Assembly (NCBI GenBank): GCA_014378345.1
Contig: JACMNW010000226.1
Location: 1 to 7,740 of the forward strand
Origin: Pseudorhodobacter sp.
GTDB lineage: Bacteria; Pseudomonadota; Alphaproteobacteria; Rhodobacterales; Rhodobacteraceae
DNA: 7,740 bases
Direction of reading: 5' to 3'
Under the pieces are notes generated by a model, which ran no database searches, was not told the origin of the DNA, and saw nothing but the letters and a program-made list of their open reading frames with translations. Of this stretch, positions 1 through 5,947 are shown in pieces; position 1 is the first letter of the stretch, and each line of letters begins with the position of its first letter. The position numbers were made by a program, and so were the translations under genes.

Positions 1-605
1 AATCGGCCCGCCACTACACCCTTGGCCGCCTGATTGCCCAATTTCATGTGGCCACAGACGCGCTTTCGCTACCGTCAGATTTTACCCGGCCCCGCTGGGA
101 TATTCCCGGCCTTGTGGGCGATGCCCCGTTTTGGGGCCGCTTCTGGGACCACCCATCCCTGACCCGTGCCGAGGCAGATCATCTGCAAAAAGCGCGGGCC
201 TATCTACACGACCGTCTGGATGCCTATCAGACCGATGGTGGCGATTTCGGCCCCATCCACGCCGATGTGCTGCGTGAAAACGTGCTGGTCGATGGCGACG
301 CCATGTCCCTGATAGATTTCGACGATTCCGGCCATGGCTTCCGGCTGCACGATCTGGGCACGGTCCTTTCGCAGAACCTTTATGAACCCGCCCTGCCGCA
401 AATCGCCCGCGCGTTGATCGCAGGCTACGCCACACTGCGACCAGCCGATCCTGAACTGGTCGCCGTTTTCACCATGGCGCGCACACTGGCATCAGTTGGG
501 TGGACCATGCCGCGGCTGGCGCCCGATGATCCGATTCACCGGCGCCACATCAACCGTGCGGTGATGTGGTCTGCGCAGGTGATGGTGGGCGATATCCCGT
601 GGTAA
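1..605 (+). CDS. APH-family phosphotransferase (small-molecule kinase), 5' end missing
   Basis: This is the C-terminal part of a protein of the aminoglycoside phosphotransferase / choline kinase fold (the APH family, which also holds SrkA-like and ThrB-like kinases). The frame is open from base 3 (reading SARHYTLGRLIAQFH), so the true start lies before the window and the GTG at 48 is only an internal valine. The catalytic loop HADVLREN is encoded at about 258-281 and matches the family Brenner motif HxDxxxxN: the D is the expected catalytic base and the N a metal ligand. The second metal-binding motif, LIDFDDSG, begins near 309 and is followed by the usual HDLGT stretch. Both motifs are intact, so the kinase should be active. 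The substrate cannot be told; the family name does not imply antibiotic resistance. It ends with TAA at 603-605, four bases from the pncB stop on the other strand. Family confident, substrate unknown. Confidence 0.87.
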   Translation, partial: SARHYTLGRLIAQFHVATDALSLPSDFTRPRWDIPGLVGDAPFWGRFWDHPSLTRAEADHLQKARAYLHDRLDAYQTDGGDFGPIHADVLRENVLVDGDAMSLIDFDDSGHGFRLHDLGTVLSQNLYEPALPQIARALIAGYATLRPADPELVAVFTMARTLASVGWTMPRLAPDDPIHRRHINRAVMWSAQVMVGDIPW

Positions 606-609
606 TGGC

Positions 610-1902
610 CTAAACCACCACTTCCATCGCCTTCTGTGCCCCCACCCCAAACACCCGTTTATACCGGGCAATTTCATCGGCCGGACCCATCGCCTTATTC
701 GGGTTATCTGACAATTTCACCGTTGGATGCCCATTGGCCGAAACGGCCTTACACACCAAACTAAACGGTGCCAGCGCATCACCCGCAACCAGGCCACGGA
801 AATCATTGGTCAACATGGTGCCCCAACCAAATGACACTTTCACCCGCCCGGTAAACTGCCGGTGCAGCGCCGCAATCTGCGCAACATCCAACCCGTCCGA
901 GAAAATAACCAGCTTTTCGCGTGGGTCTTCACCGCAAGATTTCCACCACTTGATGGCAATTTCGGCCCCAACCGCCGGATCACCACTATCAATGCGAATA
1001 CCTGTCCATTTGCTAAGCCAATCGGGTGCGCGGGCGAGGAACCCCTCGGTGCCAAAGGTATCGGGCAAAATAATCCGTAGATTGCCGTCATGTTCTTCAT
1101 GCCAATCAGCCAGCACCTGATAGGGCGCCTGCGCCAATTCGACATCGTTTTTCGCCAGCGCCGCGTAAACCATTGGCAATTCATGCGCATTGGTGCCAAT
1201 CGCCTCGACCTCGCGTCGCATCGCGATCAGGCAGTTTGACGTGCCTGCAAACTTGCCCGGCAACCCTTCATGCATGGCCTGCACGCACCAATCCTGCCAC
1301 AGAAAACTATGCCTGCGCCGCGTGCCAAAATCGGCAATCCGCAGGCCATCTATGCCGCGCAGCACCTCTATTTTTTCCCACAGCTTGGTCATGCCGCGGG
1401 CATATAGAACCTCCAGCTCAAAATGCCCCATCCGCGCCAAAACTGCCCGACTGCGCAGTTCCATCAACACCGCAAGTGCCGGAATTTCCCACAGCATAAC
1501 TTCGGGCCAGCGCCCTTCAAACGTCAGCTCATATTGCCCATCACGTTTTTCCAAATGGTAGGGCGGCAGCCGCAAGCCTTCAAACCACCCCATGAAATCG
1601 GGGCGGAACATCTGGCGTTTGCCGTAAAACGTGTTGCCGCGCAAAAAGGTAGACTCGCCCCGTGAAAGCCGCAACGTGCGAACGTGATCCAGCTGTTCTC
1701 GCAGTTCGCCTTCGTCCACGATATCCGCCAACCGAATGCTATGGCTGCGGTTGATCAGCGAGAATTCAACGGATGTATCTGGTTTATTGCGGAAAATAGA
1801 TTGGCACATCAGCAGCTTGTAGAAATCTGTATCGATCAAAGACCGCACAATCGGGTCAATCTTCCATTTATGGTTATGCACCCGTGTCGCAATATCAACC
1901 AT
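610..1902 (-). CDS. pncB: Nicotinate phosphoribosyltransferase
   Basis: PncB converts nicotinate and PRPP to nicotinate mononucleotide (with ATP hydrolysis), the committed Preiss-Handler step of NAD salvage, in the cytoplasm. The 430-residue product has the family's usual length. Visible motifs are the N-terminal LIDTDFYKLLM (22-32), DFGTRRRHSF (191-200), GTSN (220-223), GTNAHELPM with the expected phosphorylated histidine H240, RIDSGD (303-308, PRPP/phosphate region), SFGWGT (357-362) and KLSDN (396-400). The ATG at 1900-1902 is chosen because an AGGGGGA Shine-Dalgarno lies six bases upstream (1909-1915). An in-frame ATG at 1941 would add 13 unconserved-looking residues and lacks such a site. 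The gene is last in the apparent pncA-kinase-pncB series, 54 bases after the kinase stop, and ends with TAG against the convergent phosphotransferase gene. Identity is secure; co-transcription is inferred. Confidence 0.96.
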   Translation of the reverse strand: MVDIATRVHNHKWKIDPIVRSLIDTDFYKLLMCQSIFRNKPDTSVEFSLINRSHSIRLADIVDEGELREQLDHVRTLRLSRGESTFLRGNTFYGKRQMFRPDFMGWFEGLRLPPYHLEKRDGQYELTFEGRWPEVMLWEIPALAVLMELRSRAVLARMGHFELEVLYARGMTKLWEKIEVLRGIDGLRIADFGTRRRHSFLWQDWCVQAMHEGLPGKFAGTSNCLIAMRREVEAIGTNAHELPMVYAALAKNDVELAQAPYQVLADWHEEHDGNLRIILPDTFGTEGFLARAPDWLSKWTGIRIDSGDPAVGAEIAIKWWKSCGEDPREKLVIFSDGLDVAQIAALHRQFTGRVKVSFGWGTMLTNDFRGLVAGDALAPFSLVCKAVSANGHPTVKLSDNPNKAMGPADEIARYKRVFGVGAQKAMEVVV

Positions 1903-1929
1903 GGTGGTTCCCCCTAAGCTACTATTGCC

Positions 1930-1949
1930 GCAAAAGGCCATGCAAAGGC
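1930..1949. repeat. Short direct repeat in the kinase-pncB gap
   Basis: The 54-base gap between the kinase stop and the pncB start holds two near-identical words on the plus strand, GCAAAAGGC (1930-1938) and GCAAAGGC (1942-1949), 12 bases apart. That spacing is roughly one helical turn, so a protein-binding pair is conceivable, but the words are short and this may be chance. No terminator-like hairpin with a T-run is seen in the gap, which fits read-through from the kinase gene into pncB. Confidence 0.3.
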
Positions 1950-1956
1950 GCAGACA

Positions 1957-4209
1957 TCAAGCGGTAAGATGCGCGCCAATACGGGCGGTTAGCGCGGCGC
2001 GGGTTACCGGTTTGCTTAGAAAATCATCCAGCCCTGCAGCAAGGCAAGCATCGCGGTCTTCACTAAAAGCGTTGGCAGTCAGCGCAATCATCGGGCAACG
2101 CGGCAAGCCACGGGCTTCCTCTATCCTCCGTATTTCGCGGGTCGCTTCCAGCCCGTCCATTACCGGCATCGACATATCCATTAACACCAGATCAGGGATA
2201 TTTTGCAGGTACAGCTCCACCGCGCGGGCGCCATTTTCCGCAAAATCGAGGGTAAGAAATTCACTCTCCAGCATACGCCGGACGATCAGGCTGTTGGTTT
2301 TGTTGTCTTCGGCCACCAAGATACGCTGGCCCGCGTAACCGGTGCTTATCGTCGGTAGGGTTGCTGGCTTGGCCGCAGTCACCTTATCGGCGCGGAGCAA
2401 TCGCAGCGAAAATGTAAAACAGGAGCCATCCCCAAAGGCTGAGCTGGCAGCAATTTCGCCGCCCATTTCCCGTGCAAGCAATCGGGATATGGCAAGCCCC
2501 AACCCGGTACCACCAAACCGCCGGGTGATTTGATCATCGGCTTGGGTGAAGCTATCAAAAATTCGATCAATCTGATCTTTAGGTATGCCTATCCCGGTGT
2601 CTTTCACCGAAATAACAATGGCAAAGTCTTCATCCGCCGGTGCTGCAGTCACGCGAATTATTACGTCGCCCACGGCAGTAAACTTCACCGCATTGCCAAT
2701 CAGGTTCAGCAACACCTGCCGAATGCGCCCTTCGTCACCCAGCAGCGGCGGCAAGTCGCCACTCATCGGGGCAAGCAACAAGCCAATGTTTTTCGCAGAT
2801 GCCGTTGGTTGCAACAATGCTACCGCGCCCTGAATACAAGACACCATATCAAAGGGTTCCGCCAGAATCACCGGCCCGCCCGCCTGCAGTTTTGAGATAT
2901 CGAGGATATCATTGATTATCGTCAACAAAGCCTGACCAGACTCCACAATCCAGCGCACATAGTCGGCCTGAACCGGGGTCAACGGGGTGGCCGATAATAG
3001 ATCTGCCATCCCGATCACGCCGTTCATCGGGGTTCTGATCTCATGGCTCATCGTTGCCAAGAACCGCGATTTTGCTTGGGCCGCTGCTTCGGCGGCCTGC
3101 CGCGCGCGGCTAAGTTCGGCCTCACGCGCCCGGGCGTCAGTGATGTCACGCTCCACTGCAATTGTCATGGCATGGCTGCCATCCACATTGAAAATCGGCG
3201 ATAAGATAACATCCATCCACACCCGACCGTTGCCTTTGGTACGGTTAAGCACCTCAACCCGGCGATTTTTCTGCCGGTTCTCGGGGCCGTCCAAAGTAGA
3301 AATCGCTGCCAAATCTGTTTCCGGCACGTTTAGAATATCACCCGGGTTCAAACCTAACGCCTCATAAAACCCATAACCAGTAATCCGGGTAAACGCGTCA
3401 TTCACCCATTCAATACGGCCATCCGCGTCTGTGATAATCACGGAATCGGTTGTATGTTCAGCCACCAATGCCAGCCTGCGCGCCTCTCGTTCGCGCTTGA
3501 CCAGCGTTTTGCGCGAAAGTTCCAGCTGATGTTTTTCCATCAACAGCGCGTGTTCGATCTGCATGCGCTGGGCATGGGTACGGCTGACAAACCGGATGAA
3601 CGCAAAGCAAAGATAGGCCAAAAGGCCCATGGTGGCGAAGAAAAATAGCGGCCCTCGGTAATCTGCATCGCCGTGATAGACGTCAAGATGCACTAAAAAG
3701 AATGATGAAACCGCCGTAAGGGCAAACACCCCAATGCGCAGGTTTGCCATTGCCGGATCGTGAATGCGCGCCAAGCCTGCGTTAATCACCGCCCCTGTCA
3801 AATACGCGGCCGCAAAAAACCTGGCTTCCATATAGGGCACCAAGGCCCATGTCAGAACCACACAGGCCGATATAGTTAATGACTGCCCGACGGCAGCAAA
3901 TTTGGCAAATAGTCGGTCTGTATTCTTGAAAATCCCTGTTTGTCGCCGTCGCAAAATGTTCCGCAGGGTCAGGCAATCAACCGCTTCGCCCACCAGCAAA
4001 AGCGCCATCACTTTCAATCCGAATTGAGCATCATACAGCAGGCCCAGAAACAAAGACCCCGTCAACGTCAGCACAAGCCTGCTGCCAAAGGACCGAAGCC
4101 GCGTTTTGCAATAGCGCAAGAAAAGCCCGTCCGGGCTTATGCGCGCTTGAAACCTGCGTAGGTCTTCAAGCGCATCATTTACATCTTCGGGGTGGTGCCA
4201 GGTGCTCAA
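1957..4209 (-). CDS. Membrane-bound hybrid sensor histidine kinase (6TM-PAS-HisKA-HATPase-REC)
   Basis: This 750-residue protein senses an unknown signal and autophosphorylates on histidine, with an attached receiver for phosphorelay. In order: a soluble N-terminus; about six hydrophobic segments (roughly 45-60, 64-80, 110-125, 130-146, 158-177, 187-208) with short loops; a coiled stretch 210-245; a PAS domain about 247-356 (WVNDAFTRITGY); a dimerisation/phosphoacceptor domain with SHEIRTP (H389); and an ATPase domain with N-box NLIGNAVKF (N506), G1 DTGIGI (537-542), F-box F554 and G2 GGTGLGL (566-572). The C-terminal receiver has acidic pair E634/D635, phosphoacceptor D678 (LMDMSMPVMDG), T711 and K733. 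All catalytic residues are present, and no HPt domain is attached. The start is TTG at 4207-4209: an in-frame stop lies just upstream, no ATG or GTG precedes it, and AGGA sits six bases before it. It lies between pncA and pncB; its partner regulator is not in the window. Ligand unknown. Confidence 0.93.
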   Translation of the reverse strand: MSTWHHPEDVNDALEDLRRFQARISPDGLFLRYCKTRLRSFGSRLVLTLTGSLFLGLLYDAQFGLKVMALLLVGEAVDCLTLRNILRRRQTGIFKNTDRLFAKFAAVGQSLTISACVVLTWALVPYMEARFFAAAYLTGAVINAGLARIHDPAMANLRIGVFALTAVSSFFLVHLDVYHGDADYRGPLFFFATMGLLAYLCFAFIRFVSRTHAQRMQIEHALLMEKHQLELSRKTLVKREREARRLALVAEHTTDSVIITDADGRIEWVNDAFTRITGYGFYEALGLNPGDILNVPETDLAAISTLDGPENRQKNRRVEVLNRTKGNGRVWMDVILSPIFNVDGSHAMTIAVERDITDARAREAELSRARQAAEAAAQAKSRFLATMSHEIRTPMNGVIGMADLLSATPLTPVQADYVRWIVESGQALLTIINDILDISKLQAGGPVILAEPFDMVSCIQGAVALLQPTASAKNIGLLLAPMSGDLPPLLGDEGRIRQVLLNLIGNAVKFTAVGDVIIRVTAAPADEDFAIVISVKDTGIGIPKDQIDRIFDSFTQADDQITRRFGGTGLGLAISRLLAREMGGEIAASSAFGDGSCFTFSLRLLRADKVTAAKPATLPTISTGYAGQRILVAEDNKTNSLIVRRMLESEFLTLDFAENGARAVELYLQNIPDLVLMDMSMPVMDGLEATREIRRIEEARGLPRCPMIALTANAFSEDRDACLAAGLDDFLSKPVTRAALTARIGAHLTA

Positions 4210-4215
4210 TGATGG

Positions 4216-4242
4216 TCCTGCAATTCGTGTTCAATATTGCAG
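4216..4242 (-). promoter_or_regulatory. Hairpin and Shine-Dalgarno ahead of the TTG-started kinase gene
   Basis: A perfect 7-bp inverted repeat, CTGCAAT (4218-4224) and ATTGCAG (4236-4242), encloses an 11-base loop. In the minus-strand mRNA the 3' arm ends in AG, which is also the start of the AGGA Shine-Dalgarno (4219-4216), six bases before the TTG codon. A folded arm would therefore occupy part of the ribosome site. It could be a translational control element, a protein operator or chance. The rest of the 68-base pncA-kinase gap (4210-4277) shows no convincing terminator or promoter. Confidence 0.4.
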
Positions 4243-4277
4243 CTATCATCCAATAGTTAATCGTTTGGTTACTTGAA

Positions 4278-4886
4278 TTACACTGACAGCACGACCCCAG
4301 CCATTTGCATCAATTCCCGTGCATTGGCCAAAGATCCGTTCAGATCAATCGCACGACATGCGCCTTCCAGAACGGTCACGCTGTAGCCCAGCCGTGCTGC
4401 ATCCAGCGCGGAATAAGCCACACAAAAATCTGTCGCCAGCCCCACAAGCGTTACTGCTGTCACGCCGCGCGCGCGCAAATAGCCATCCAGCCCGGTTGGG
4501 GTCGTGTGATCGTTTTCAAAAAACGCGGAATAGCTGTCTATTGCAGAACGAAAACCTTTGCGGATAACCAGATCGGCGGGGTCGGTCTGCAAGCCCGGAT
4601 GAAACTGCGCACCGACACTGCCCTGCACGCAGTGCACCGGCCATAAAACCTGGGGGCCGTAGGGCATATTCAGCATGCTATACACCGCCGCCCCAGGATG
4701 ATTTGCCGCAAAGGACGTGTGATCCGCCGGGTGCCAGTCTTGCGTTAGCACCCGCACCCCGAAACCGCGCATAGCTGCGTTGATCCGTGCAATGATCGCG
4801 TCGCCATCCGGCACCGCTAGCAAACCGCCGGGGCAGAAATCATTTTGCACATCAATCACAATCAACGCTTCGGTTGGTTTGGCCAT
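4278..4886 (-). CDS. pncA: Nicotinamidase (nicotinamide/pyrazinamide deamidase)
   Basis: PncA hydrolyses nicotinamide to nicotinate and ammonia in the cytoplasm, feeding PncB. The 202-residue product has the isochorismatase-like hydrolase fold and normal length. The catalytic triad is visible as D12 in IVIDVQNDF, K110 in VIRKGF and C155 in GLATDFCV. The metal-site residues appear as D50 and H52 in TQDWHPADH, plus H86 in WPVHCVQGS. Two ATG codons are adjacent (4887-4889 and 4884-4886). The second is preferred because GGAGG (4892-4896) lies five bases from it but only two from the first; the choice changes one residue. A longer in-frame reading to 5003 would run into trhO and adds 39 non-family residues. 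The gene diverges from trhO and is first in the apparent series with the histidine kinase and pncB. Identity is secure. Confidence 0.96.
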   Translation of the reverse strand: MAKPTEALIVIDVQNDFCPGGLLAVPDGDAIIARINAAMRGFGVRVLTQDWHPADHTSFAANHPGAAVYSMLNMPYGPQVLWPVHCVQGSVGAQFHPGLQTDPADLVIRKGFRSAIDSYSAFFENDHTTPTGLDGYLRARGVTAVTLVGLATDFCVAYSALDAARLGYSVTVLEGACRAIDLNGSLANARELMQMAGVVLSV

Positions 4887-4992
4887 CATACCCTCCAGTT
4901 TTTTGCAGACTTGCCGATGTGTTGCATCCGCGCAACCTGAAGCACTTGCAAAGCCCATTGATCCGGCATTCAAGCTGCGGCAATACAGCGCA
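4887..4992. promoter_or_regulatory. Divergent pncA/trhO control region
   Basis: This 106-base gap must hold the promoters of both genes if each has its own. The pncA Shine-Dalgarno GGAGG reads on the minus strand at 4892-4896. The word TTGCA occurs three times on the plus strand (4903-4907, 4922-4926, 4946-4950), and an inverted repeat GTTGC (4921-4925) / GCAAC (4932-4936) with a six-base spacer sits near the centre, a plausible operator. No strong -35/-10 pair could be picked on either strand by eye. No clear Shine-Dalgarno precedes trhO. Confidence 0.45.
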
Positions 4993-5895
4993 ATGTTCAC
5001 CATCGCCGCCCTTTATCATTTCACCAAATTCCCGGATCCTGCCAGCTTGCAGGCACCGCTGTTGGCGCTGTGCCGTGCACACGGCATCAAGGGGTCAATT
5101 CTATTGGCCACCGAAGGCATCAACAGCACTGTGGCAGGCAGTGCAGATGCAATCAACTCGTTAATTGCGCATCTAAAAGGCCTGCCCGGTTGCGCAACCC
5201 TTGAATGGAAAGAAAGCTGGTCAGATACGCCCCCCTTTGGCCGTATGAAAGTGCGCCTGAAGCGCGAAATCGTTACCATGGGCGAGCCCGACATCAACCC
5301 AATCGCCCGCGTAGGCCATTATGTGAATGCCGCCGACTGGAACGCGCTGATCGCAGCCCCGGATGTGGCCGTGATAGATACGCGGAATGATTACGAGGTT
5401 GCTATCGGCACTTTCCAAGGTGCTGTGGACCCCGCCACCCATGCATTTCGCGAATTTCCCGCGTGGTGGCAGGCCAACAAAGCGCGGTTTGCGGGCAAGC
5501 GGATTGCAATGTTTTGCACAGGTGGCATCCGCTGCGAAAAATCAACCAATTACCTGCTGGGGCAGGGGGTCGAGGATGTCTTTCACCTGAAAGGCGGTAT
5601 CCTGAAATACCTTGAAGACGTGCCGCAAGATCAAAGCATGTGGCAGGGCCAATGCTTTGTATTTGATCAGCGGGTATCTGTCGGCCACGGCCTTGCGCAG
5701 GGCGACTATGACATGTGCCATGCCTGCCGCAGGCCACTATCCACGCAGGATAAAACGGACGCTGATTACGAACAGGGTGTCTCCTGTCAGCGCTGTGTGA
5801 ATGAACACACCGATGAAGATCGCGCCCGGTTTCGCGAACGCCAGCACCAGTTGGCGTTGGCCAAATCACGCGGCCAACGCCATTTTTCCGATTAG
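4993..5895 (+). CDS. trhO: tRNA uridine(34) hydroxylase, rhodanese family
   Basis: TrhO (formerly YceA) performs oxygen-dependent hydroxylation of wobble uridine 34 to 5-hydroxyuridine in tRNAs, the first step towards mo5U/cmo5U. The 300-residue product has an N-terminal acylphosphatase-like/UPF0176 region (1-95; ILLATEGINSTVAGS at 36-50), a rhodanese domain (about 120-220) with the active-site loop FCTGGIRCEKS (C175 and C181), and a C-terminal segment with two CxxC pairs (C242/C245 and C265/C268) that probably bind metal. The tail is shorter than in the E. coli protein. The ATG at 4993 begins the conserved MFTIAALYHF; no good Shine-Dalgarno precedes it, so initiation may be weak or leaderless. 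Upstream in-frame sequence is antisense to pncA and is not taken as coding. The last codons contain an intrinsic terminator hairpin. Nothing ties it functionally to pncA beyond the shared control region. Confidence 0.95.
   Translation: MFTIAALYHFTKFPDPASLQAPLLALCRAHGIKGSILLATEGINSTVAGSADAINSLIAHLKGLPGCATLEWKESWSDTPPFGRMKVRLKREIVTMGEPDINPIARVGHYVNAADWNALIAAPDVAVIDTRNDYEVAIGTFQGAVDPATHAFREFPAWWQANKARFAGKRIAMFCTGGIRCEKSTNYLLGQGVEDVFHLKGGILKYLEDVPQDQSMWQGQCFVFDQRVSVGHGLAQGDYDMCHACRRPLSTQDKTDADYEQGVSCQRCVNEHTDEDRARFRERQHQLALAKSRGQRHFSD
5852..5887 (+). terminator. Intrinsic terminator inside the 3' end of trhO
   Basis: A perfect 11-bp inverted repeat, TGGCGTTGGCC (5852-5862) and GGCCAACGCCA (5872-5882), encloses a nine-base loop and is followed directly by TTTTT (5883-5887). 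This is the classic form of a rho-independent terminator reading on the plus strand. It lies within codons 287-297 of trhO, and the stop codon (5893-5895) comes after the T-run. The minus-strand reading has no T-run after the stem, so it should not stop the opposing ABC gene. The structure is seen directly; activity is inferred. Confidence 0.75.
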
Positions 5896-5937
5896 CGCAT
5901 TCCGAAAAGTGCGAAGCGGTTTTCGGATAAAATGCGC
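5895..5937. repeat. Dispersed alphaproteobacterial palindromic element
   Basis: A two-layer palindrome sits between the convergent trhO and ABC genes. Outer arms GCGCAT (5895-5900) and ATGCGC (5932-5937) flank perfect inner arms TCCGAAAA (5901-5908) and TTTTCGGA (5920-5927). The loop is 11 bases and TAAA (5928-5931) bulges on the 3' side. The element resembles, from memory, a short intergenic palindrome (CCGAAAA-GTGG...CCGG-TTTTCGG with ATGCGC ends) common in rhizobial and related genomes. It overlaps the last base of the trhO stop codon and may also serve as a transcript-end structure for the ABC gene, though it lacks a T-run. Only one copy is in the window. Confidence 0.6.
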
Positions 5938-5947
5938 GCAAAAGAAG

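Noticed and set aside
48..605. Complete phosphotransferase gene starting at the GTG at 48
   Set aside because: The frame stays open to the window edge with family-like sequence (LGRLIAQFH), so the gene is a 5'-truncated part of a longer one.
1..605. Antibiotic resistance by the phosphotransferase
   Set aside because: The APH fold is shared by many metabolic kinases; nothing in the sequence points to an aminoglycoside substrate or a mobile context.
734..1120. 128-codon plus-strand frame opposite pncB
   Set aside because: It lies wholly antisense to conserved pncB motifs, has low-complexity Ser/Pro/Arg-rich content, and no family resemblance.
1903..1941. Longer pncB reading from an ATG at 1941
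   Set aside because: It adds 13 residues without family character, and the strong Shine-Dalgarno fits the ATG at 1900-1902.
4464..4480. GC-alternating run in pncA
   Set aside because: It is explained by the Arg-Ala-Arg-Gly coding of the pncA frame and shows no repeat-array structure.
4780..4992. Upstream in-frame extension of trhO
   Set aside because: It runs antisense through the start of pncA, shows no family similarity, and the conserved TrhO N-terminus begins at 4993.
4887..5003. N-terminal extension of pncA to an ATG at 5003
   Set aside because: It would overlap the start of trhO, has no nicotinamidase-like sequence, and the GGAGG site fits the ATG at 4884-4886.
5402..5941. 179-codon open frame on the minus strand across trhO
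   Set aside because: It is antisense to well-supported trhO coding, starts inside the palindromic repeat, and its sequence has no recognisable domain.
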